From Hyphomicrobium sp. (GTDB taxonomy: Bacteria > Pseudomonadota > Alphaproteobacteria > Rhizobiales > Hyphomicrobiaceae), in the NCBI GenBank assembly GCA_030148725.1, contig JASBSU010000043.1, positions 1 to 64,000 of the forward strand: DNA of 64,000 bases. Reading direction: 5' to 3'. A program made the translations under genes and the position numbers. The notes beneath the pieces were generated by a model. That model worked only from the letters and a program-made list of their open reading frames with translations. It ran no database searches and was not told the origin of the DNA. This document shows, in pieces, positions 1 through 9,683 of the stretch (within the stretch, counting starts at the first letter, position 1; each line of letters begins with the position of its first letter).

Positions 1-64
1 GGGGAAGGCACTAGAGAGGCCAACTCGTTCGGGGGCGCCAGACGCCCTCGAATTCCCAACGGTC

Positions 65-140
<76 letters not shown>

Positions 141-503
141 ATCCCTAACGCCGTTTCCAGAACTCATTCGGGACCACCACACACCGCCGCTGCATTCCCA
201 GCGAACGTATGAGTGCGAACGCCCGCGAGCATAGATTTGTCGCGCCGCCTGACAGCGGCCTCGCGACCACGATCAATCGAGCCATCACAAAGTCTCGCCC
301 CAGTGTCCGCAAGACACCGGGAAGCATTGGAGGCCGTGCGACGGGGCGCAGCCAGACCAGCCGGCCGGTACGGCCCTCGAGTATTCCCGAATAATTATGG
401 GAATTATTCCCGTTTCACTTTGCCACGCATTCCTGACTCGCCAACGATGACATTATTAACGCCGCGGTCCTTTTCGACCGCTCCCACCCTGAGGAGAGAC
501 AAG
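141..503. other. Intergenic region between tRNA-Ala and lanM
   Basis: These 363 bases hold no convincing gene; the open frames through here have no ribosome-binding site and mostly extend the lanM frame upstream. The only clear structure is the ATTCCC/GGGAAT dyad cluster listed separately. No good sigma-70 hexamer pair was found, so the lanM promoter is not placed. Confidence 0.6.
383..411. promoter_or_regulatory. ATTCCC dyad cluster upstream of lanM (candidate operator)
   Basis: A perfect 6+1+6 dyad GGGAAT-T-ATTCCC lies at 399-411, and a third half-site ATTCCC at 383-388 is a direct repeat 23 bp upstream of the last one (both within TATTCCCG). The cluster is AT-rich in a GC-rich surround and sits about 93 bp before the lanM start. 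A regulator-binding site is inferred; no protein is identified. Confidence 0.4.
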
Positions 504-896
504 ATGAAATTCGCGGCAAAACTGCTCGCTTCCACGTTGTTCCTGGCTGCCACCGCCGTGGCACACGCCGATGTCGATGCTGCCCTGAAGGCGCTCGACC
601 CCGACAACGATGGGACGATCGACCTCGCCGAGGCACAGGCCGGCGGCAAGGCAAAGTTCGCCAAGCTGGATCCCGACAAGGACGGCACCCTCGACGCCAA
701 GGAACTCTCGGGCATCCTCGACGAGGCCGCCCTCAAGGCCGCCGACCCGGACAATGACGGCACGCTCGATGAGAAGGAATATGCAGCCGTCATCGAAGCC
801 AAGTTCAAGGCCGCCAACCCGGATGACGACGGCACCATCGACGCCAAGGAGCTGGCGTCGCCGGCCGGCCAGGAACTGCTCAAGCTGATCCACTGA
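504..896 (+). CDS. lanM: Lanmodulin, periplasmic lanthanide-binding EF-hand protein
   Basis: Encodes 130 residues with a signal peptide (about 1-22, ending AHA) and four EF-hand loops at residues 32-43, 56-67, 81-92 and 105-116. All four loops carry proline at position 2 (DPDNDGTIDLAE, DPDKDGTLDAKE, DPDNDGTLDEKE, NPDDDGTIDAKE), and the fourth starts with Asn. This Pro-2 signature with Asp at position 9 and an Asn-initiated EF4 is the mark of lanmodulin, the picomolar lanthanide binder of methylotrophs, rather than of calmodulin-type calcium proteins. The C-terminus (ELASPAGQELLKLIH) also matches the lanmodulin tail. The start at 504 has a GAGGAGAG ribosome site 5 bases upstream; the longer open frame from 213 lacks one. 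A terminator follows directly, so it is probably monocistronic. Its role would be periplasmic lanthanide capture or delivery for XoxF-type methanol dehydrogenase, inferred because no xoxF is in this window. Confidence 0.93.
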   Translation: MKFAAKLLASTLFLAATAVAHADVDAALKALDPDNDGTIDLAEAQAGGKAKFAKLDPDKDGTLDAKELSGILDEAALKAADPDNDGTLDEKEYAAVIEAKFKAANPDDDGTIDAKELASPAGQELLKLIH

Positions 897-917
897 TCCT
901 TGACCAGCGACATCTGA

Positions 918-950
918 AGGGGTCGGCCGCGAGGCCGGCCCCTTTTTCTT
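918..950 (+). terminator. Rho-independent terminator of lanM
   Basis: An 11-bp stem with one G-T pair (918-928 with 933-943) around a GCGA tetraloop is followed by TTTTTCTT. It begins about 20 bases after the lanM stop. Confidence 0.88.
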
Positions 951-1179
951 TGGGCGGGCGAACGGCAAAAGGAAATGCGGAAGGGAAGAAGGACGCCCCG
1001 GCCCGAGTCGGCGCTCGGCCGAGGCGTCCACGGCTGAAGGGAGGGGTTTGCCCCCGATCCGCCGGTCTCTTGCAGTGCGCAGCGCCATCGCGAAGCCGCA
1101 CTGAAACCCCGCATCGGTATAGACAGCCCGCTGCATAAGTTCTAATCGTATATTATTCGGCATCAGATCAGAGTTTCTT

Positions 1180-2142
1180 ATGCCTCCACACGTTACCCTC
1201 AAGCAGCTCCGGTATTTCGATGCCCTGGCCCGCGAGCAGCATTTCGGCCGCGCCGCCGAGGCGTGCTCGGTCACCCAGCCAGCCCTCTCCATGCAGATCC
1301 ACGAACTCGAGGAGCAACTCGGCCTGATGCTGGTCGAGCGCACGCGCGCCGGCGTCCTCCTGTCGGACAAGGGACGCGAGATCGCAGCTCGCGCAGCCCG
1401 TATCCTCGGCGACGTGCACGAGATGGTCGAATACGCCCAGCACTGCAACAACGTGCTTTCAGGCTCTCTGCGCCTCGGCGTCATCCCGTCGATCGCACCC
1501 TATATGCTGCCGCCGTTGCTGCCGTTGCTGCGTGAAGGATATCCGCAGCTCGAGCTTCACGTGCGCGAGACGCAGACGATACCACTGCTGCAGGAGCTGT
1601 CGGATGGGAAGCTTGATGTTCTGCTGCTGGCTCTGCCGATCGTGCAGGCAGACCTTTCGACGTTGACGCTGTTCGACGACCGTTTCCTGCTCGCGCTACC
1701 CTCGTCGCGGAAACTCTCCAGCCGCGTCCGTGCCACCAAGGATCTGCTCGAGCACGAGCGGCTATTGCTGCTCGAGGAAGGGCATTGCCTGCGCGAACAG
1801 GCGCTCACTTATTGCAGTCTGCAGCAAGTCTCGACCGTCAACACCTTCGGCGTATCGTCACTGTCGACAATAGTCGAAATGGTGGCCGCCGGGTATGGCA
1901 TCACGCTGCTGCCCGAGATGTGCCTCAACGTCGAGGAGCGCGGCCGCGATATCGGCATCACGCGCTTCGTCGAGCCCGAGCCATTCCGCACCATCGGGCT
2001 TGCCTGGAGATCGACTTCACCGCGCGCCGCCGATTTCCAGGAACTCGGCCGGCTCATCAAGCTGGCGTGGTCGCAAGGCTGCGTGCCACCGGGACGCAAG
2101 AACGCCCGCCACACCAAACCTCTCAGCGCGCCGTCGTCCTGA
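1180..2142 (+). CDS. oxyR: OxyR, peroxide-sensing LysR-type activator
   Basis: A 320-residue LysR-type regulator. The N-terminal winged helix-turn-helix (about residues 5-64, LKQLRYFDALAREQHFGRAA...VTQPALSMQI) precedes a periplasmic-binding-like sensor domain. Two cysteines in HCLREQALTYC, C203 and C212, are nine residues apart, exactly as the redox pair C199/C208 of E. coli OxyR (CLRDQAMGFC); they form the disulfide that activates the protein under hydrogen peroxide. It would switch on catalase and peroxiredoxin genes, none of which lies next to it. It starts 230 bases after the lanM terminator and has its own upstream AT-rich region (1138-1175). Its last 20 bases overlap the convergent DUF882 gene. 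Confidence 0.93.
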   Translation: MPPHVTLKQLRYFDALAREQHFGRAAEACSVTQPALSMQIHELEEQLGLMLVERTRAGVLLSDKGREIAARAARILGDVHEMVEYAQHCNNVLSGSLRLGVIPSIAPYMLPPLLPLLREGYPQLELHVRETQTIPLLQELSDGKLDVLLLALPIVQADLSTLTLFDDRFLLALPSSRKLSSRVRATKDLLEHERLLLLEEGHCLREQALTYCSLQQVSTVNTFGVSSLSTIVEMVAAGYGITLLPEMCLNVEERGRDIGITRFVEPEPFRTIGLAWRSTSPRAADFQELGRLIKLAWSQGCVPPGRKNARHTKPLSAPSS

Positions 2143-3703
2143 CGGCTCGCGACGTCAGCCCAGACGCCGCGCGCGCGGCATCGTCGGAGTGCTGCGCCGA
2201 GAAATCCACCGCACTCCCATGGAACTGCTGCGCCCACGACACCTCGGAAATCTGTCCGCCGGGCCTGAGGCGCATCGGCAGTACGATCTCCTTGTCGTCG
2301 AGCAGTTCGAGCGTCCGCTGCAGGTTCGGGTGCACGATCTTCACCAGCGCCACGTCGTCGGCCGAAGCGGACTCCGTCAGTAGCGGCGCCACCGGGAACG
2401 GCCGATACGAAAGCTCCTCGGGGTGATCGTCGTCGAACTCCGGTGCTGGCGTCCAGTTGCCGCTGACGCTCTCGGACGATGACGAAGTTGTGCCGGGCTG
2501 GGGCGACGCGCCGAGCGAGGCAACGCGCGCTTCCGTTGCGGGCTGGGCAGCTGGCGCGTGCGCTTCGATCACAGCGTTCGTCACCATCGCGTTCAATCGC
2601 TGCCGCTCGGCATCAACTGACGGCCGGGGACGTATCAGCGCATCCGTCGGGTCGAGCGAGGCGAGTGATACGAGGTGGTTGAGCCGCCCGCGTTCTGAAT
2701 CGGACGGCGGTCGCACCGCCGGTTGCGGCGCCTGTGCGAGCTTCGGCATCGGCGCAGCAATAGGGCTCGCATCGAGCGGCACGTCGGTTTCGAGCGACGC
2801 GACGCGGATCTCCGGCCGCGCCGGTGAAGCCGGGCGTGCCACAGGCATCGGAGCGGATTTCAGGATTGGCGCAGGCGCTACGATGCCCGCCTCCGCGAAC
2901 CGGATTTCTTGCTCTGTGCGCGGATGGCTACGGCGCTCGAAGAACGCTGCCATCTGCGTCCTGAGGTCCGAATTCTGTCGTGCCTTGCGCACATCGTCAC
3001 GGCTGAGCGAGCCGCCATCCGCCGGCGAATGCTGCGTGCGCCCATCCGGGAACAGCATCGCGAGTTCCTGACGCGGCAAGCGCGGCCATGCGCGCACCGG
3101 GCCGGAATCGACGTGAACGAACGGCACGCCCGACGTCGGATAATAACCGATGCCGCCGACCTGCCGGATCGTCGCCGACCAGCGCAGCTGCTTCAGCGGC
3201 ACATCGGGGAACATGGCGTCGACCGCCTGTCCCGTCATGTGCTTGCTTTTCTTCGCCTGGCCACCGCGCGTGCGCCGGAGCATCTCGTTCGTCGCTTCCG
3301 AACGATGGCCGCAAATGATGTTGATCGGCTCCTTGCTGCCGAGTTCGGTGTGCATCTCCCACAAAAGGTCGATGGTCTTCGGATCCATGCGCACGGCCTT
3401 GTTCTGCCGCCAGTCGCGCATGATCCAGTCGATCTTCTTCATCGCCTCGCGATCGTAGACGCCATCCTTCTTGTAGGTGATGGTCAGCGTCTCCTTCGTG
3501 TGGATGTGATAGAAGGAGATCGTACGCGTCGCTCCAAAGGATGCGACGACGTGGGGCGAGCCTGCGCTCAAACCCAATATCGCGGCGGCCAGACCGCCGA
3601 GGATAGCCCTTTTACGCAATACCAACGTGCCACCCCGTGCTCTGACCGGTCGGAGCGTCCCGGGCGCGAACGGCCAAGCGGGGCGCCGGATTGCGACCGG
3701 CAT
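2123..3703 (-). CDS. DUF882/YcbK-like murein peptidase (M15 fold)
   Basis: A 526-residue exported protein. After a basic N-terminus and hydrophobic segment (about residues 30-46) comes a DUF882 domain (about 60-210) with the zinc-site pattern of the YcbK/MepK family: GHRS at 132-135, H155 and D162 in HMTGQAVD, and H197 in FVHVD. The remaining 300 residues are a low-complexity Ala/Pro-rich tail with no recognised domain, much longer than in E. coli YcbK (about 180 residues). Family members cut meso-DAP cross-links made by L,D-transpeptidases. The upstream gene on this strand is such a transpeptidase, the same pairing as ycbB-ycbK in E. coli. The true start may lie inside, at TTG codons 27 or 29 just before the hydrophobic stretch. 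Confidence 0.85.
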   Translation of the reverse strand: MPVAIRRPAWPFAPGTLRPVRARGGTLVLRKRAILGGLAAAILGLSAGSPHVVASFGATRTISFYHIHTKETLTITYKKDGVYDREAMKKIDWIMRDWRQNKAVRMDPKTIDLLWEMHTELGSKEPINIICGHRSEATNEMLRRTRGGQAKKSKHMTGQAVDAMFPDVPLKQLRWSATIRQVGGIGYYPTSGVPFVHVDSGPVRAWPRLPRQELAMLFPDGRTQHSPADGGSLSRDDVRKARQNSDLRTQMAAFFERRSHPRTEQEIRFAEAGIVAPAPILKSAPMPVARPASPARPEIRVASLETDVPLDASPIAAPMPKLAQAPQPAVRPPSDSERGRLNHLVSLASLDPTDALIRPRPSVDAERQRLNAMVTNAVIEAHAPAAQPATEARVASLGASPQPGTTSSSSESVSGNWTPAPEFDDDHPEELSYRPFPVAPLLTESASADDVALVKIVHPNLQRTLELLDDKEIVLPMRLRPGGQISEVSWAQQFHGSAVDFSAQHSDDAARAASGLTSRAVRTTAR

Positions 3704-3858
3704 TCACGTTCCCTCAGGGTTAACCGACAACCATTAATTCTCGGTAACTCTGCTTCCTAAGGGTGGAATGGGGGCTCAGCTAGGCCCACATGCGGCAATA
3801 CGGTGGCAACGGAAGATCCAATTAACTCACTGTTGTGACTAACTGAATCGCTACGATT

Positions 3859-5667
3859 TTAGAATCCGCCGAGCGCCTGACTGATGAAGTCGCCGACGCT
3901 CTTGGGTGACTTGCCGCCCCCGCCCCACGACCAGGACGAGGCGACGTTCTCCGGCGCCCGCACCGGCGCCAGATGGTTCGGCCCCTTGTCGATCTGTGCC
4001 CAGCGGCCCTCGAGCGCGAGGCTGACGCGCTTCTCGTGGCCATACACATCGCGCGCCGTCTGCAGCTCGCCCTTGTCGTCGACCCACGCCGTGAAATACG
4101 TGATGTGCACGCCGACCTTGCGATCAACCGGCACCTCGTTGTTGGGCGGCCCGTTGGCGATCAGATCGGCGATCTTCGCGCCATCCCAGCCTTTGTCCTC
4201 GTTGAGGATGATCTCCGCCATGCGGCGCGGATCACGCACGCGCACGCACCCATGACTGAAGGCGCGCGTCGTCTCCTCGAACAGCCCCCGCGCGTTGGTG
4301 TCGTGCATGTAGACTGTGTGCTTGTTGGGGAAGTTGAACTTCAACTCGCCCAGCACGTTGCTGGCGCCTGGCGGCTGATAGATGTCGAACTTGCGGATGT
4401 CGGTGTATTCCCAGTCGACGCTTTCGGGATCGATGTCGCGTCCGTTCTGCGACAGCCGCAGTCCCTGTCGCTGGAAGTAGGTGCCGCCGCGCGCCAGGCT
4501 CGGGTAAAGCTCGTTGACCTTGATCGACTCCGGCACGTTCCAGCGCGGCTGGAAGGCGATCGACTTGATCGTCTCCGAGAACACCGGCGTCTGCTTGCCG
4601 ACGAGCCCCGTGATGACGCGCTCGGTGTGGATCACGCTGCCGTTCTTCACGATCCGCAGCGTGAACTCCGGAATGTTGACGTTGACGTAGAAGTCGCCGA
4701 GGTCGTCCGGCATCCACCGCCATTCTTCCATGTTCGCCAGCAGCTTCTGCGGGCTCAGCACCTCGACATCGTTGAGCAGCGCCCGCGTGGCGTTGCCGAC
4801 GTAACCGTCGGCGCGTGTGCCGGCCTCGGTCTGGAAGGCGATGACGGCAGCTTTCAGCGCATCGTCATAGAGGTTCGGATCGGCACCCTCCGGCAGCGCC
4901 ACCTTGAGACGCTGGCGCAGCAGCGCCACCTGCGGGTCGCTCTTGCCCGGCGACAGGATCTTCCCCGGCGGCAGCTTGACGACCTCCGCCTGCGCCTTCG
5001 CCTGACGCAATTCCAGATACTTCTGCCGCAGTTTCTCGAATGCCGGATGCTGCGGATTGAGACCGCGCAGATAGGTGTCCGGCTCCCCGGCAGCGGCGAG
5101 TTTTTCGACGACCACCTTCGGCTCGATGAGCTGCGGCTTGCGGTCGAGATACGATGAGAGCTGCGTCGCCGGATCGATGATGCGTCCGCCGCGCGCATAG
5201 CGGGCATACTTCAGCGCCGAGAGCGACAGCATCAGCTCCGCATCGGCGAGCGCGTCAGGGGCCAGCTCGGCAGAGCCGGCGGCGGGCGCGAGCGTTGGCA
5301 CCGCGAAGTCGGCGGGCGCGAGCCCCCACTCATCGGCTTTGGCGAATGCGGTGACCATCGCACGGGCTTTGTCGTTCAGTCCGGCCTTGCTCACCCACAG
5401 CGGCGCATAGGTGTGCGCGGCGTAGTACGAGGCGAGCGCCGCACGGTCCTGCATCGCACCGTCATCGGCGCGCACGCGGGCGGCGAGCTTCTGCTGCAGG
5501 GCAATGCCAATGGGATCGGTCGGAGCAGGGGCCGGCGCGACGGCGGGAGCAGCAGCAGGCGGCGCCTCTGCGGCGGCAACGCGCTTGGCGCTCTGCTGCG
5601 CGTTCGCAGCCGGCACGGCGATGAGGCTCGCAGCGATGCCGAGAGCCAGGAAACGCAGACGAACCAT
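3859..5667 (-). CDS. L,D-transpeptidase of the YcbB/LdtD type
   Basis: A 602-residue periplasmic enzyme making 3-3 cross-links in peptidoglycan. A signal peptide (MVRLRFLALGIAASLIAVP...ANA) is followed by an Ala/Pro linker, a scaffold domain, a peptidoglycan-binding domain (about 250-310) and a YkuD catalytic domain with the motif SHGCVRVRDP, in which C474 is the predicted nucleophile and H472 lies beside it. The start at 5667 is preferred over the upstream ATG (5697) because GGAG lies 8 bases before it and the signal peptide then begins properly. It is transcribed toward the DUF882 peptidase gene, 155 bases away, and together they form a cross-link-making and cross-link-cutting pair. The promoter should lie in 5668-6225. 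Confidence 0.93.
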   Translation of the reverse strand: MVRLRFLALGIAASLIAVPAANAQQSAKRVAAAEAPPAAAPAVAPAPAPTDPIGIALQQKLAARVRADDGAMQDRAALASYYAAHTYAPLWVSKAGLNDKARAMVTAFAKADEWGLAPADFAVPTLAPAAGSAELAPDALADAELMLSLSALKYARYARGGRIIDPATQLSSYLDRKPQLIEPKVVVEKLAAAGEPDTYLRGLNPQHPAFEKLRQKYLELRQAKAQAEVVKLPPGKILSPGKSDPQVALLRQRLKVALPEGADPNLYDDALKAAVIAFQTEAGTRADGYVGNATRALLNDVEVLSPQKLLANMEEWRWMPDDLGDFYVNVNIPEFTLRIVKNGSVIHTERVITGLVGKQTPVFSETIKSIAFQPRWNVPESIKVNELYPSLARGGTYFQRQGLRLSQNGRDIDPESVDWEYTDIRKFDIYQPPGASNVLGELKFNFPNKHTVYMHDTNARGLFEETTRAFSHGCVRVRDPRRMAEIILNEDKGWDGAKIADLIANGPPNNEVPVDRKVGVHITYFTAWVDDKGELQTARDVYGHEKRVSLALEGRWAQIDKGPNHLAPVRAPENVASSWSWGGGGKSPKSVGDFISQALGGF

Positions 5668-6225
5668 ACGCAATACTCCAACAGGTCCTTGCCGCACACG
5701 CTACCCGAGGGCGCATATGCTCGCCACTGACGCTAAGCGCCAGGGACAATTCGGCGGCACGCTGCACCCCGACTGTTGCGCAATTGCGACGCCGGAGGAT
5801 CGGCATATTGCCGCGCCGTTCGCGGCCAACGGATTGAATGGATTGCCTGCGCCGACGTGCCCGGCGGCTTTTCAGCCCTCGGCTTTGCGGCAACGGGGAG
5901 CGGGGCGGTTCTGGCCCTCGAACTGTTTGATTTGGAAGCAGCCATCGCCGCCCCACCCGGCAGGTACGCAGACCGACCATCATCCCCGGATTGCTTCCCT
6001 GCCCGGGGCCCACCGGCATTTTCGCGCCGGCGACAGTAGGGTCCTGGGGATAGCTTATGTCCCCAGCGTAGTCCTGCCGACCCATCTCCTGCACATCCGC
6101 CAGCGCACGTCTGCACCCCGGTCATCGAGTGGGCTGCCGGGATTTTATGTGGCGGTTGGGGTGAGGGGGATAAGTGGGGGACGTGCGGCCACTCGTGTCG
6201 AGGTCCCAACCCCCGATGATGGCAC
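5668..6225. other. Long intergenic region before the L,D-transpeptidase gene
   Basis: No gene is supported in these 558 bases; the frames crossing it are Arg/Pro/Ser-rich shadow translations. Visible structures are a hairpin at 6042-6068 (CTGGGGA/TCCCCAG) and G-rich runs at 6150-6180 paired loosely with the C-rich stretch around 6208-6213. I could not match it to a riboswitch or known RNA by eye. Confidence 0.5.
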
Positions 6226-7641
6226 CTACAGCGGCAGCGTGATCGTCGCCTCCAAGCCACCAGGACGCCACGTCCTCTCGATGGTCGAGTTCAGGCTCGG
6301 ACTGAGGCTCTCGACGAGCTGTGTCCCGAACCCCTTCTTTGACGGTGGCTGCACCACGGGGCCGCCGGACTCCGTCCAGGTGATTTTCAACATTCCATTT
6401 TCTTCGCGAGCCTGCACGGTCAGCACGCCGCCGGCCGATGACAGCGAGCCGTACTTCACGGCATTCGTTGCAAACTCGTGCAGCAAGAGCGCGAGCGGAG
6501 TGGCTTGGCCCGGCGTTATTGGGCAGTTCTGGCCCGAGATTCTAACTTGGTCGCCGTAAGGGGCCAGCACCGTCTCCAACAGGCTGACGATGGTTTGGTC
6601 GGCATGCTCCCCAGCTCGGCCGTCTCCAACGTAGCGATGCGCTGCGGCGAGCGCGTGAATTCTGGAGACAAGCTTTTTCGCGAAGGGTCGAGACGCTTCG
6701 TCTGTCCGGGCGGCAAGTGAGATGAGCCCGCTCACCAGCGCGAAAATGTTCTGTATCCTGTGCGAGAGCTCGTGCGATATCAGATCGCGGGCCGCTTCAG
6801 CCTGCTTCAAGTCATCGATATCGGTGCATGTGCCGAACCACCGATCGATCCGGCCACTCTCGTCGCGCAGCGGGAGCGCCCGCCCCAGTGTCCAGCGGTA
6901 CGCGCCACTCCTGTGGCGCAGACGATATTCGATTTCATAAAGCTCGCCGGTCGCCAGCGCATTCCGCCATGCGTTCCACGCGCGCTCCTGGTCGTCGGGA
7001 TGAAACATCTCGTTCCAGCCCTCGCCATCGGTGGAGCCATAAGGAACGCCGGTGAACTCGTACCAGCGATCATTGTAGAAATCGTGATGCCCGTCGGGAA
7101 GCGTCGACCACACCATTTGCGGCATGGTGTTGAGAATCTCACGCCAGCGCTTCTCGGAAATCGACAGGCCGATCTGATCTTCCACGATGTCGGCGAGGTC
7201 GCGCAGAACGCGCTCGTCCTCTTCGGACCATGCACGCGGCGTTGATTGGATCGCGCACAAGGAACCAATGACGTGGCCGCTCGGCGCGCGCAGCGGCATA
7301 CCGAGGTACGCGATCACACTCAGATCCGAAACAGCCGCGTTGTCCCGGACAAGGGGATGACGTCTCGCGTCCTCCACACGCAACGGTTCGGACGTGATGA
7401 CGACGTGCTGGCAAAAAGAGTGGGTCAGCGGCGTTTGTCGATCACTTGCCCAGGGTTCGGAGAGACCCACCTGGCTCTTGAAGAACTGCTTGCTGTCATC
7501 GACGATGGAGATGAGAGCCACGGGCACTCCTATGGCTCGCGACGCAAGCCGCGTGACCCGATCGAAGCGCTCTTCGGCGCGGCTCTCCATGAGTTGCAGC
7601 TGGGCCAGCGCAGCCAGGCGCGCAGCATCGTCCAAAGACAT
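6226..7641 (-). CDS. GAF-PAS sensor histidine kinase, HWE family
   Basis: A 471-residue soluble kinase. A GAF domain (about 15-160) opens with the SRAEERFDRVTRLASRAIGVP pattern, followed by a PAS domain with PAC (about 165-280) and an HWE-type kinase core: dimerisation helix with the phospho-acceptor H294 in ELSHRIQN, ATP-binding N-box HEFATNAVKYGSLS, and the late WTESGGP motif whose Trp and Glu name the HWE class. There are no membrane segments, so it likely senses a cytoplasmic signal such as light, redox or a small ligand. No response regulator is adjacent on the same strand; HWE kinases often work with unlinked PhyR or single-domain regulators. Its GAF domain resembles that of the diguanylate cyclase at 18389. 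Confidence 0.88.
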   Translation of the reverse strand: MSLDDAARLAALAQLQLMESRAEERFDRVTRLASRAIGVPVALISIVDDSKQFFKSQVGLSEPWASDRQTPLTHSFCQHVVITSEPLRVEDARRHPLVRDNAAVSDLSVIAYLGMPLRAPSGHVIGSLCAIQSTPRAWSEEDERVLRDLADIVEDQIGLSISEKRWREILNTMPQMVWSTLPDGHHDFYNDRWYEFTGVPYGSTDGEGWNEMFHPDDQERAWNAWRNALATGELYEIEYRLRHRSGAYRWTLGRALPLRDESGRIDRWFGTCTDIDDLKQAEAARDLISHELSHRIQNIFALVSGLISLAARTDEASRPFAKKLVSRIHALAAAHRYVGDGRAGEHADQTIVSLLETVLAPYGDQVRISGQNCPITPGQATPLALLLHEFATNAVKYGSLSSAGGVLTVQAREENGMLKITWTESGGPVVQPPSKKGFGTQLVESLSPSLNSTIERTWRPGGLEATITLPL

Positions 7642-7855
7642 TGAAAGCGTATCACACCTGTTTGCCGCACGTCGGCGGACAATACCGCTTCGCGGCTATG
7701 GCCTGCAACGGTCCAAGCCTGCGATTGGCGAGCAGCAAGGTTAATCAACACGCCACGCGGATCGTTGGGAGCGAACGTCGCCGAGACCGTCCGTGAGCAC
7801 CGCCCACGTCGGCCGCATGGCAGCGATTTGAGGTTACGCCGCGTGCAAACGACGA

Positions 7856-7890
7856 CGCCGCGCCGCCCTTTGTCAGAGCGCGGCGCGGCG
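7856..7890 (-). terminator. Strong GC stem-loop after the sigma-54 regulator gene
   Basis: A perfect 11-bp stem (7856-7866 with 7880-7890) closes a 13-base loop 35 bases past the stop codon of the upstream-reading regulator gene. There is no T-run, so it may terminate poorly or protect the 3' end. Confidence 0.5.
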
Positions 7891-7925
7891 TGTCTCACGG
7901 AGCCAGGAGCCCTGTGCCCTACCGG

Positions 7926-9431
<1,506 letters not shown>

Positions 9432-9683
9432 GAGGCACTCGAACTCGACCTAAAACGGACCGCCCCGGTGCCTCGACCCGCCCAACACCCGATTGCTTCA
9501 GGATTGGACACTCAGCCACCGTCGGCTCACTCAACAAGGGCAAGAGTGCCCAACAAGGGTAAACAACCTGTTGCGAGAAAGCCCATGTTGAGCCTTTTTT
9601 GGGCAGCAAGGGTCTTCACCGCCACGCGCAGTGCCCCGCAACGGAGCAATGCAAAGCCCCCCGATCACACATAACCGGAGCTA

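Noticed and set aside
404-1484. Long open frames on the minus strand opposite lanM and oxyR (342 and 236 residues)
   Set aside because: They are Arg/Ser-rich mirror translations of real genes in GC-rich DNA, with no ribosome sites and no recognisable domains.
6090-6130. Minus-strand stretch whose translation (TGVQTCAG) resembles read-through of a sequencing adapter
   Set aside because: Several bases differ from the adapter and the flanks are continuous GC-rich chromosomal sequence, so contamination is unlikely; chance similarity.
6185-6210. CCACTCGTGTC near 6191, matching the tail of triple-hairpin repeat copy 3, and also just after a minus-strand stop
   Set aside because: None of the three hairpins follows on the minus strand, so an 11-base match alone does not make a fourth copy.
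5668-6225. Possible riboswitch, 6S or SRP RNA in the long gap before the L,D-transpeptidase gene
   Set aside because: Checked for cobalamin-box, SRP GGAAGGAAGC-type and 6S-like features; only isolated hairpins were found.
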